Position numbers and translations under genes: made by a program. A stretch of DNA of 64,000 nt from Alphaproteobacteria bacterium (lineage in GTDB: Bacteria; Pseudomonadota; Alphaproteobacteria; SHVR01): NCBI GenBank assembly GCA_009694185.1, contig SHVR01000010.1:1-64000 (forward strand), in the 5' to 3' direction. Shown piece by piece: positions 40,162 through 48,989 of this stretch. Position 1 is the stretch's first letter; the number at the start of each line of letters is the position of its first letter. A model generated the notes under the pieces. The model was not told the DNA's origin. It saw only the letters and a list, made by a program, of their open reading frames with translations, and did not search any database.

Positions 40162-42248
40162 ACACGACCGTCACCAACCTCGCCTTCGCGCCGCTGGTGC
40201 CGTGGTGGGTGATCTTGGCCCTCGCCGTGCCGGCGCTGGTCCTGGTCGGCTACGGAATTTATCGCGGCGCGCGCGGTACGTTCTGGCGCCTGGCGGTTCT
40301 GGCGGCGCTGCACCTTGCGCTCGCCAATCCGGCGCTGGTCGAGGAACAGCGCGCGCGGCAACGCGACCTCGCCGTGATCGTGGTCGACGATTCGCCAAGC
40401 CAAGCCATCGCCGGCCGCAAGGCCGCGCGCGATGCCGCCCTGGCGGAGGTCGAGGGGAGGTTGGCGCGCTTTCCCGATCTCGATGTCACCACCTTGCGCG
40501 TGGGCGCCGCCGGCCTTGCCGGCGGTTCGGCCGCGGGCGGCACGGCCCTCGTACAGGCGCTGCTGGACACGCTCGCCGAAGTCCAGAAAAAGCGTGTCGC
40601 CGGCGCGATCATGATCACCGACGGCCAGGTGCACGACGCGCCCGAGAGCGTGGTCCGGGCGGCGGGCCTGCGGATCGATGCGCCCGTGCATGTCTTGCTG
40701 ACGGGGGCGCCGGGAGAGGGCGACCGGCGACTCACCGTCGTCAACGCCCCGGTCTATGGCATTGTCGGCCAGAATGTCGCGATCGCCTTCCGGGTCGAGG
40801 ATCTGGGTCCGGGGCAAGGGCAGGGCCGCGCCGCGCGCGTCCAGGTCCGCCGTGACGGCAAGATCGAACGGACGGTGACCGTCACATCCGGCCGCGACGA
40901 GACGCTCAACCTCACCCTCGACCATGCCGGCCCCGCCGTCTTCGAATTGCACGTAGAGCCCGGTCCGCATGAGTTGACGGCGATCAACAATCTGGCGGCG
41001 GTGACCGTGAACGGCGTGCGCGACCGGCTCCGGGTGCTGCTGGTCTCGGGCGAGCCGCATGCGGGCGAGCGGGTATGGCGCAATCTGCTGAAGTCCGACC
41101 CGGCCGTCGATCTGGTGCATTTCACGATTCTCAGGCCGCCGGAGAAACAGGAGACGACGCCGATCCGCGAATTGTCCCTGATCGCCTTTCCGTTTCGCGA
41201 ACTCTTCGAGCAGAAACTGAACGAGTTCGACCTGATCGTCTTCGACCGCTACAGCCGGCGCGGCGTGATCCCGCAACTCTATCTCGGCAACATCGCGCGC
41301 TATGTGCGAGCGGGCGGGGCACTCTTGGAAGCGGCCGGCCCCGGCTATGCCGACCCGCTTGCCACCCTCGCACGCACGCCGCTCGGCGAGATCCTCCCCT
41401 CGGACCCAACCGGGGTCGTCTTCGAGCGCGGCTTTCGCGCCCGCTCCTCCGAGGCGGGCGGCCGCCACCCGGTCACCGCCGATATCGCGGCACCCGGCGA
41501 GCCGACCTGGGGTCGCTGGTTCCGGCACATCGACGCCGACGCGCCGCGTGGCACCGTCTTGATGACCGGCGCCGAGAACCGTCCGCTGCTGATCCTCGAC
41601 CGGGTCGGCGAGGGACGCGTGGCGCAGCTGCTATCCGACCATATCTGGCTCTGGTCGCGCGGCTATGAGGGCGGCGGCCCGCACAGCGAGTTGCTGCGCC
41701 GCCTCGCCCATTGGCTGATGAAAGAGCCGGATCTCGAAGAGAATCGCCTCAAGGCGGAAATTCGCGGCGACCGCCTGCAGGTCGAGCGGCGCACCGTCGC
41801 GCCCGACAGCCGGCCGGTGACCGTGCGCGCGCCGGATGGCGGTGAGCACACGCTGGTCCTGGAAGACGCCGGTGGCGGGCGGGGCGTCGCCAGCATGGAG
41901 ATCGACCGGCCTGGGCTCTATCAGGCGAGCGACGGCAGCCGAACGGTGCTGACGGCGGCGGGGCCGCCCAATCCCCTCGAGTTCGCCGACGCGCGCGCCA
42001 CGGCCGAGAAACTGGCGCCGCTCGCCGAGGCAACGGGCGGCGCCATCCATTGGCTGGCCGCCGGGCTGCCCGATATTCGCCAAGTCCGGGCCGGCCGGGC
42101 CACCAATGGCCGCGGTTGGATCGGCCTTTATGGCAGCCGGGACCATGTGGTGACGGGCGTCAAGGAACTGCCGCTGCTGCCGCCCTGGCTGCTGTTGGTC
42201 ATGGTCGCCGCCACGCTCATCCTCGCCTGGCGGCGGGAGTCGGTGTAG
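40158..42248 (+). CDS. Large membrane protein (vWA/glutamine-amidotransferase-like) of the MoxR-DUF58-DUF4159 cassette
   Basis: N-terminal TMs, VDDSPSQAIAGR, MITDGQVHDAP; C-terminal TM; 4-nt overlap with DUF4159 gene. Confidence 0.8.
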   Translation: MNTTVTNLAFAPLVPWWVILALAVPALVLVGYGIYRGARGTFWRLAVLAALHLALANPALVEEQRARQRDLAVIVVDDSPSQAIAGRKAARDAALAEVEGRLARFPDLDVTTLRVGAAGLAGGSAAGGTALVQALLDTLAEVQKKRVAGAIMITDGQVHDAPESVVRAAGLRIDAPVHVLLTGAPGEGDRRLTVVNAPVYGIVGQNVAIAFRVEDLGPGQGQGRAARVQVRRDGKIERTVTVTSGRDETLNLTLDHAGPAVFELHVEPGPHELTAINNLAAVTVNGVRDRLRVLLVSGEPHAGERVWRNLLKSDPAVDLVHFTILRPPEKQETTPIRELSLIAFPFRELFEQKLNEFDLIVFDRYSRRGVIPQLYLGNIARYVRAGGALLEAAGPGYADPLATLARTPLGEILPSDPTGVVFERGFRARSSEAGGRHPVTADIAAPGEPTWGRWFRHIDADAPRGTVLMTGAENRPLLILDRVGEGRVAQLLSDHIWLWSRGYEGGGPHSELLRRLAHWLMKEPDLEENRLKAEIRGDRLQVERRTVAPDSRPVTVRAPDGGEHTLVLEDAGGGRGVASMEIDRPGLYQASDGSRTVLTAAGPPNPLEFADARATAEKLAPLAEATGGAIHWLAAGLPDIRQVRAGRATNGRGWIGLYGSRDHVVTGVKELPLLPPWLLLVMVAATLILAWRRESV

Positions 42249-42265
42249 GCGGGAGTCCGTATAGA

Positions 42266-42631
42266 CTAATGTCGGGAAGCGAGGGTCTCGGCGATGACGT
42301 CCGACAGTTGGCGAAGCGAGAATGGCTTGGCGATCACCCGATGCACCAAGGCATCGAGATTGTGGGCGCGCTGGCGCTCCGCCGCGAAGCCCGACATCAT
42401 CACGATGCGCGTCGCCGGATAGCTGCTCCCGACCTTGAGCGCGAGCGCGATGCCGTCCAGGCCCGGCATCACGATATCGGTCAGCAGCAGATCGAATGTC
42501 TCGACCGAGAGCGCCTCGAGCGCCTGCAACCCGTCCGCGACCACGGTGGTATCGTGGCCGGAAACGCGCAAGGCGCGCAGCACGAACTCACGCACGCTCT
42601 CGTCGTCTTCGGCAATCAATATTCGCGCCAT
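42266..42631 (-). CDS. cpdR: CpdR-like single-domain response regulator
   Basis: MARILIAEDDESVREFVLRALRVSGHDTTVVADGLQALEAL...DLLLTDIVMPGLDGIALAL...RAHNLDALVHRVIAKPF. Confidence 0.85.
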   Translation of the reverse strand: MARILIAEDDESVREFVLRALRVSGHDTTVVADGLQALEALSVETFDLLLTDIVMPGLDGIALALKVGSSYPATRIVMMSGFAAERQRAHNLDALVHRVIAKPFSLRQLSDVIAETLASRH

Positions 42632-42724
42632 GCTGCCTCGGCGGACCATTTCGGCCCGTCATCGCTAACGCCGCAAGCGTCAAAACCATGACGGCCGGCA
42701 AGCCCGAGTGTGACGGGAAAGATT

Positions 42725-42740
42725 TTAAGGCGGCGTTAAC
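42725..42740 (-). promoter_or_regulatory. CtrA-type box TTAA-N7-TTAA upstream of cpdR
   Basis: TTAA GGCGGCG TTAAC read at 42725-42740, about 94 bp upstream of the cpdR start. Confidence 0.7.
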
Positions 42741-42758
42741 GCGCCCTGACCAATCGGT

Positions 42759-43424
42759 TCAGCCGCGCCCCGCCGCTTTGTCGTCGAAGGTGACGGCGAT
42801 GCTCGCCGCACCCGGAACTTCTTTTTCTAGTTGTGTCCGAAACGAGACGCTCTCGCCGGGCATCAATTTCTCAACCGATGGGCGAAACGTCCAGAAGTGC
42901 AACTCCACCCGGTCGGCCCCGCGCAAGGCAATCCGCAGCACCGGGACGGCGAGCGGCCGGTCGCTGATATTGGTCACATTGCCCTCGATCACCAGCACCA
43001 GCCGGTCACCCTCGCGGCGGCGTTCCGAGACCACGTTGCGGATGTCGAGACCGGCGCCCGCCTTCTCGTCCTCAAGCCCGAGCGCCTGATAGAGCCTGGT
43101 CGCCGGTGGCCAGACATCGACGATCCACGGGCGGCCGAAATAGCCACCGGCGATCGTGGCGACGATCGCCAGAACCAGCACCAGCCAACCAATGGGAAAT
43201 CGCCGGCCCGATTCGGAGGGCAATGCCGGCAGATTGACATTACGGCCGAGCGGCGGCGGGTCGATCGGGTCGACGGCGAAAACCGGTTCGTCCGGCAGCG
43301 GCGCCCGCGGCTCCTGAAACCAGGTGTGGCTGCAACGCGAGCAGCGCACGCGCCGGCCCTTGGGGGTCAGAGCCGCATCATCTACAAGATACCGTGTGGA
43401 GCAGCTGGTGCAGGAGAGTATCAT
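42759..43424 (-). CDS. MJ0042-type zinc-ribbon/DUF3426 membrane protein
   Basis: MILSCTSCSTRYLVDDAALTPKGRRVRCSRCSHTWFQ; one TM; DUF3426-like C-terminus. Confidence 0.88.
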   Translation of the reverse strand: MILSCTSCSTRYLVDDAALTPKGRRVRCSRCSHTWFQEPRAPLPDEPVFAVDPIDPPPLGRNVNLPALPSESGRRFPIGWLVLVLAIVATIAGGYFGRPWIVDVWPPATRLYQALGLEDEKAGAGLDIRNVVSERRREGDRLVLVIEGNVTNISDRPLAVPVLRIALRGADRVELHFWTFRPSVEKLMPGESVSFRTQLEKEVPGAASIAVTFDDKAAGRG

Positions 43425-43550
43425 GGGGTCCGGGCCTGGGGGCGCGCCGCCGAGATTAGGCGGCGAACCCGGGCGGCGCAAGGCAATGCCCCACCTCGCC
43501 AAGCCGCCCGCAAGGCGGGCAACCGGACAGCGACGGATAGGACCGCAATC

Positions 43551-44243
43551 TTGAGCGACGAGACGCCAGCCTATGCGGTCCAATTCGAGAGCGTCGGACT
43601 CCGATATGGGCGGGGCCCCGAGATCCTGCGTGACCTGGACGTCGCCTTGGCGCCGGGTTCGTTCCAGTTCGTCACCGGATCGAGCGGCGCCGGCAAGTCT
43701 TCCTTGTTACAGCTGATGTATCTCGCCCGGCCGCCGTCGCGGGGACGCATCACTTTGTTCGGCCGCGATATCGGCCGCATGCGCCGCCAGGATCTGGCGC
43801 ACTTTCGCCGGCGCATCGGCGTCGTATTCCAGGATTTCCGCCTGCTCGATCATCTGACGGCCTTCGAGAACGTGGCCCTGCCGCTCAGGGTGGCGGGGGT
43901 GCGCGACGCCGAGCTGCGCGGGCATGTGCGCGAGCTCCTGGATTGGGTCGGCCTCGGCGACGCCATCGAGGCGACGCCGCCAACGCTCTCGGGCGGCCAG
44001 AAACAGCGGATCGCCATCGCGCGCGCCGTGATCAACCGCCCCGACCTGCTGCTCGCCGACGAGCCGACCGGCAATGTCGATGACCGCATCGCCGAGCGCC
44101 TGCTCTACCTGTTCGAGGAGTTGCACCGGATGGGCACGACCCTGGTCATCGCGACCCACAATCGAGCGCTGATCGAGCATCTGAAGCACCCCGTGCTGCA
44201 TCTGGCGGACGGCACGCTCACCGGCCGGCCGCCACCGGCCTGA
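43551..44243 (+). CDS. ftsE: Cell division ATP-binding protein FtsE
   Basis: [81 protein letters not shown] start; followed by ftsX. Confidence 0.92.
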   Translation: MSDETPAYAVQFESVGLRYGRGPEILRDLDVALAPGSFQFVTGSSGAGKSSLLQLMYLARPPSRGRITLFGRDIGRMRRQDLAHFRRRIGVVFQDFRLLDHLTAFENVALPLRVAGVRDAELRGHVRELLDWVGLGDAIEATPPTLSGGQKQRIAIARAVINRPDLLLADEPTGNVDDRIAERLLYLFEELHRMGTTLVIATHNRALIEHLKHPVLHLADGTLTGRPPPA

Positions 44244-44253
44244 GACGCCTCGC

Positions 44254-45156
44254 GTGAGCCTCTTCCGCCTGCCTCGCCCTAGCCCGCCCGTGCCGCTCGC
44301 GCGGGATTTCTCGTCCCGGCTCATTCCCTGGATCATCGCGCTGATGGTATTCCTGGCCGCGCTCGCCACGGTCACGGCGATGCAGGTCGCGCGCGCGGTC
44401 GGCCGTTGGGACAGTGGCCTTAGCGGCAGCATGACGGTGCAGATCCCATCCGCCTTGGCGGCAACACCGGCGGCACTCGATGCCGAGGTCAAACGCGTGG
44501 CTGCCTTGCTCGCCGCCGCGCCCGGCGTCGCCAGCGCCGAGCCTTTGTCGGATGAGCGCCTGTCGGCACTCTTGGAACCATGGCTCGGCCCCAATGCCAT
44601 GGCCGCCGATCTGCCTATTCCAAGGTTGATCGACGTGCGGCTCGCCGGCGACGGCCGGGCGGACGCCCGCGACCTCCAGCGCCGGCTCGAGGTTGCCGCC
44701 CCGGGCGCCGTCCTCGATACCCATCGCGCCTGGCTCGATCGGCTGGTCGCCTATGTGTACAGCCTCGTGTGGACCGCGCGCGTCGCCGTCGGCCTGATCG
44801 GTGCCGCCGCCGTGGTGACGGTGATCTTCGCGACCCTCACCCGCTTCTCGATCCACCAGGGCGCCATCGAGCTCTTGCATCTGATCGGCGCGACCGACGC
44901 CTATGTCGCTCGCCAGTTTCAGAACCAGGCGTTTCGAGTGGGATTCCTTGGCGGCCTGATCGGGCTCGCCGGCGCGGCCCTCACGCTCGGCCTGCTGGCC
45001 GAGGCCGCCCGCGACCTCAACCCGATCTGGCTGCCCAGCCTCAGGCTCACCCTCGCCGAGGGGCTGGTGCTGGCGGGCCTGCCGCTCGCGAGCGGCCTGC
45101 TGGCGGGCGCCACCGCCCAGCTCACCATTCGCCGTGTTCTGAGGCGCATGATGTAG
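44254..45156 (+). CDS. ftsX: Cell division protein FtsX
   Basis: Four-TM permease, VTVIFATLTRFSIHQGAIELLHLIGATDAYVARQFQNQAF. Confidence 0.92.
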   Translation: MSLFRLPRPSPPVPLARDFSSRLIPWIIALMVFLAALATVTAMQVARAVGRWDSGLSGSMTVQIPSALAATPAALDAEVKRVAALLAAAPGVASAEPLSDERLSALLEPWLGPNAMAADLPIPRLIDVRLAGDGRADARDLQRRLEVAAPGAVLDTHRAWLDRLVAYVYSLVWTARVAVGLIGAAAVVTVIFATLTRFSIHQGAIELLHLIGATDAYVARQFQNQAFRVGFLGGLIGLAGAALTLGLLAEAARDLNPIWLPSLRLTLAEGLVLAGLPLASGLLAGATAQLTIRRVLRRMM

Positions 45157-45162
45157 CCGAAA

Positions 45163-46359
45163 TTACGGGATCGCCTTCGCCGCCTTGAGGCGCTGGATCT
45201 CGTCGGGCGAGAGGCCGAGCAGGCCACGGAGTACCTGCTCGGTGTGCTCGCCCAAGGTTGGGGCGCCAACCGGTGTGCGCACGGGCGTCGTGGCAAAGCG
45301 GATCGGGCAGTTGATGTTGGGGATGGTGCCGAGTTTACCGTGGGGGATGCGGCTAACGAGGCCCCGTTCCTTGACTTCTTGCGAGTCCATGGCCTCGGCG
45401 ATGGAGCGCACCGGGCCGCCCGGGGCACCCCCGGCGCGCAGCTTCTCGACCCAGGCGTCACGCGTGTCGGTCGCGAAGATCTCGTTCAAGATCTGGTGCA
45501 GCCGCAGCTTGTTCTCGATGCGCGCCGTGTTGTTGGCGAACGCCGGGTTCTCGATCAGGTCGGGCCGTTTGATGACGTCGTTGCAAAGTTTCCGCCACAC
45601 CCGCTCGCCCGCCATTGTCATCTGGAAGATACCGTCCTTGGCCTGGAAGACGCCGATCGGCTCGGCCGCCGGGCTGCCATTGCCGGCGCGGCCCGGATTG
45701 ACGCCCGTCGCCAGATAGCCGATGCCATAATGCACGGTGAGTGCCACGCCCGCGTCGAACAGGGCCACCTCGAGATATTGGCCGTTGCCGGTGCGCTCGC
45801 GGTGAAAGAGCGCGGCGAGGACCGCCTGGCAGGCGGTCATGCCGGTGGTGATGTCGACCACCGGCACGCCCGAGCGCACCGGCTCGCGGTCGGGAAAGCC
45901 GTTCACCGACATGAGGCCGCTTTCCGCCTGCACCACCGGATCATAGCCGGCCCGGGATGCGACGGCGCCGTCGCGGCCATAGCCCGAGATCGAGCAGTAG
46001 ATGAGGCGCGGATTGGCGTCCTTCACCGACCCATAGTCGAGACCGAAGCGCCCCATGACGCCGGTCGAGAAATTCTCGACCAGCACGTCGGCCATGTCGA
46101 CCAGGCGCCGGGCGACGGCCCGCGCCTCGGGCTTGGACAAATCGAGGGCGATGCTCCGCTTGTTGCGGTTATAGGCGAAGAAGAAGGTCGCTTCGCCGTC
46201 GATTTCGGGCGGCCGATAGCCGCGCGTGTCGTCGCCACCCTCGGGATGCTCGATCTTGATCACCTCGGCGCCGAAGTCGGCCAGCGTCATGGTGCATTGC
46301 GGCCCCGCGATCACGCGCGTGAAATCGGCCACCAATATTCCGTCGAGCGCGCCCGCCAT
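45163..46359 (-). CDS. CaiB/BaiF family CoA-transferase
   Basis: LDGILVADFTRVIAGPQCTMTLADFGAEVIKIEHPEGGDDTRGY; NRNKRSIALDL. Confidence 0.93.
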   Translation of the reverse strand: MAGALDGILVADFTRVIAGPQCTMTLADFGAEVIKIEHPEGGDDTRGYRPPEIDGEATFFFAYNRNKRSIALDLSKPEARAVARRLVDMADVLVENFSTGVMGRFGLDYGSVKDANPRLIYCSISGYGRDGAVASRAGYDPVVQAESGLMSVNGFPDREPVRSGVPVVDITTGMTACQAVLAALFHRERTGNGQYLEVALFDAGVALTVHYGIGYLATGVNPGRAGNGSPAAEPIGVFQAKDGIFQMTMAGERVWRKLCNDVIKRPDLIENPAFANNTARIENKLRLHQILNEIFATDTRDAWVEKLRAGGAPGGPVRSIAEAMDSQEVKERGLVSRIPHGKLGTIPNINCPIRFATTPVRTPVGAPTLGEHTEQVLRGLLGLSPDEIQRLKAAKAIP

Positions 46360-46496
46360 GGCTTGCTTTTCCTTCCGCAACACAGCGTTGGTGGGAGATG
46401 GTTGGGAAATGCCTGGATTAAGTCAACGACGGCAAGATTTCGGACCTGTCGCCAGTGCATACTCACCCCGCCGTAAGCCCCCACCAAGAGGACGCC

Positions 46497-48089
46497 ATGC
46501 CCCCTATAGCGAAGCCACGCCCGGCCAACCGCCTCGACCTCTCGCGCCGGCGCCTGCTGCGGGGCCTCGGCGCCGCGGGCCTGTTGCCGCTCGCCGGGCC
46601 CGCCTTCCTCGCTGCTTGCGCGCCGACGCGCGTCGCCGGCTACCCCTTCACGCTCGGCGTCGCATCGGGCTATCCGCTGCCGACCAGCGTCGCCCTCTGG
46701 ACGCGCCTCGCCCCCGAGCCGCTCCAGGCTGGTGGCGGTATGCCGCCCGAGCCGGTCGCCGTCCAGTGGGAGGTTGCCAAAGATGAAGGCATGGCGGCCG
46801 TCGTCCGGCGGGGCGCCCAGACCGCGGTTGGCGATTGGGCCCATGCCGTGCATGTGGAAGTCGATGGGCTGGAGCCGAACCGGCCCTATTGGTATCGCTT
46901 CCGCGCCGGCATGGAGGCGAGCGCCATTGGCCGCACCCGTACCGCGCCCGCCACCGACGCCGCCGTCGAGCGCCTGCGTTTCGCCGTCGCCTCGTGCCAG
47001 CATTACGAGCAGGGCTATTTCGGCGCCTATCGCCACATCGTCGCCGACGATCCGGAACTGATCGTCCATCTCGGCGACTACATCTACGAGTCGCCCTCCT
47101 CGCGCGGCCAGGTGCGCCGCCATGGTGCCCCCGAGCCCATCACCCTCGACGACTACCGCATCCGCCACGCCCTCTACAAGACCGACCCCGATCTGCAGGC
47201 GGCGCACGCCCACTGTCCGTGGCTCTTCACCTGGGACGATCATGAGGTGGAGAATGACTATGCCGACGATCTCTCGGAGAATCTGGACCCGCGCGCCTGG
47301 TTCCGCCAACGCCGCGCCGCCGCGTATCGCGCCTATTACGAGCATATGCCGCTGCGTCGCCAGATGCTGCCCTTGGGCCATGAGATGCGCCTCTTTCACC
47401 GCATTTCCCATGGCGGCCTGGTCGACTTCCACATTCTCGACGACCGGCAATATCGCGCGGCCCATGTCTGCCCGCGCCCCGGGCGTGGCGGCACCAACGT
47501 CGTCGAAGTCTGCCCCGAGCGCCTCGATCCCACGCGCGGCATGCTGGGTGCAACCCAAGAGCGCTGGCTCGAGGCCGGCCTCGACGGCTCGCGCGCGCGC
47601 TGGAATGTGCTGGCCCAGCAGACCCTGATGGCCCAGAACGACAGCAAGCCGGGGCCCGGCCAGCGCTTCTGGACCGATGGCTGGGACGGCTATCCGGCGG
47701 CGCGCCGCAAGCTCCTCGACTATCTGGCCCGGCGCAAACCCGCCAATCCCGTGGTGATCGGCGGCGACGTGCATTCATTTTGGGTGAGCGACCTCAAGCC
47801 CGACTTCGACGATCCGGCCTCGCCCGTGGTTGCCAGCGAATTCTGTGGCAGCTCCATCACGTCGGGCGACTCGCGCACCCAGGCCTTCATCGAGGCGAGC
47901 CGCGTCGACAATCCGCATATCAAGTTCGCCGACGTGCGCTCACGCGGCTATATGCGCGTCGAGGTGACCGCCGGCCGGTGGCGAACCGATCTTCGCGCCA
48001 TGGCGAACGTCGCGGAGCGCGAGGCCGCCTGCTCGACCCTCGCCTCGTTCGTGGTCGAGGACGGAAGGCCCGGGCCGGTGGCGGCGTGA
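46497..48089 (+). CDS. phoD: Alkaline phosphatase D family lipoprotein (Tat signal)
   Basis: Tat SRRRLLRGLGAAGLLPLAGPAFLAAC; FTLGVASGYPLPTSVALWTRL; HLGDYIYE; TWDDHEVENDYADD. Confidence 0.92.
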   Translation: MPPIAKPRPANRLDLSRRRLLRGLGAAGLLPLAGPAFLAACAPTRVAGYPFTLGVASGYPLPTSVALWTRLAPEPLQAGGGMPPEPVAVQWEVAKDEGMAAVVRRGAQTAVGDWAHAVHVEVDGLEPNRPYWYRFRAGMEASAIGRTRTAPATDAAVERLRFAVASCQHYEQGYFGAYRHIVADDPELIVHLGDYIYESPSSRGQVRRHGAPEPITLDDYRIRHALYKTDPDLQAAHAHCPWLFTWDDHEVENDYADDLSENLDPRAWFRQRRAAAYRAYYEHMPLRRQMLPLGHEMRLFHRISHGGLVDFHILDDRQYRAAHVCPRPGRGGTNVVEVCPERLDPTRGMLGATQERWLEAGLDGSRARWNVLAQQTLMAQNDSKPGPGQRFWTDGWDGYPAARRKLLDYLARRKPANPVVIGGDVHSFWVSDLKPDFDDPASPVVASEFCGSSITSGDSRTQAFIEASRVDNPHIKFADVRSRGYMRVEVTAGRWRTDLRAMANVAEREAACSTLASFVVEDGRPGPVAA

Positions 48090-48112
48090 ACTGGCGGCGC
48101 TGGGCCCGCCCG

Positions 48113-48265
48113 TTATTCGAGGGCGGCCAGCGCCGTCTCGGGTGATCGATCGAGCACTTTCAAAAGCGCCCTGGCGGGGCCAGCGGGCAAGCGCTTCCCC
48201 TGCTCCCAATTGCGCACCGTGTCGAGCGGCACGCCAATACGCCCGGCGGCCGCGGCTTGCCCGCC
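48113..48265 (-). pseudogene. Truncated HTH regulator/antitoxin (C-terminal part of the HTH domain only)
   Basis: AAAAGRIGVPLDTVRNWEQGKRLPAGPARALLKVLDRSPETALAALE* is typical of HigA/NadS-like HTH C-termini; upstream residues do not look HTH-like. Confidence 0.6.
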
Positions 48266-48311
48266 ACCCCGATCGAGGCCACCCTGTCGGCTCAAGAAGC
48301 AGGAGCCTCGC

Positions 48312-48728
48312 ATGGTCGGTCAGAGCTATCGTCTTCCCATGGCGCCGCGCGCCAATTACGCCCACGCCAAGCGGGTCGGCGATTTCATCTTCATCTCGGG
48401 CGTGGCTGCCCGCCAATCGGACAACAGCATCGCCGGCGCCGAGGTCGACGCGCTGGGGACGGTCCGGCTCGACATTGGCCGCCAGACCGAGGCCACCATC
48501 GGCAATTTGCGCGCGGCGCTGGCGCTGGCCGGCGCCGACTTGAGCGATCTTTGCGCCCTCGACTGCTATCTCGTTTCCATGAACGACTTTGGCGGCTTCA
48601 ACGAAGTCTATAACCGCATCTTCACGGGGCCGGACACGCCCACCCGCACCACGGTCGCCGTGCACCAGTTGCCCCACCCGCATTTGCTGGTGGAGATCAA
48701 GGGCATCGCCTACAAGCCGGCGGGATAG
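48312..48728 (+). CDS. RidA family protein
   Basis: YAHAKRVGDFIFISGVAARQSDNSIAG...TRTTVAVHQLPHPHLLVEIKGIAYKPAG. Confidence 0.9.
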   Translation: MVGQSYRLPMAPRANYAHAKRVGDFIFISGVAARQSDNSIAGAEVDALGTVRLDIGRQTEATIGNLRAALALAGADLSDLCALDCYLVSMNDFGGFNEVYNRIFTGPDTPTRTTVAVHQLPHPHLLVEIKGIAYKPAG

Positions 48729-48943
48729 GCGTGACAGAACGGCATTGCGGGTATATAGTGAATATAGAATGTAATTTCGATACGGCCATAATTTTCCGAG
48801 AATTATTTCGTGTTTCTATATTTATCAACACGTTATTGGGTTTGCTTTGGCTTTCCGGAGTCTGGGCATTGCGGAAAACGAGATTTTTGCGCGCGCGGCG
48901 GCGGCTCGAGATCAAGGGCATCGCCTACAAGCCGCTGGGATAG
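48693..48943 (+). repeat. 36-bp direct repeat (34/36 identical; 48693-48728 and 48908-48943) flanking a 179-bp AT-rich island
   Basis: GAGATCAAGGGCATCGCCTACAAGCC[GG]CGGGATAG vs ...GCC[GC]TGGGATAG; intervening DNA is visibly AT-rich compared with its surroundings. Confidence 0.85.
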
Positions 48944-48989
48944 TATGCAATGGCCGGTTCGCTCCGCGACCGAGAAAGGATGACGCCCC

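Noticed and set aside
48731-48943. 70-aa ORF in the AT-rich island as a real protein gene
   Set aside because: Its last residues come from the duplicated ridA end and there is no clear RBS or family; treated as part of the island instead
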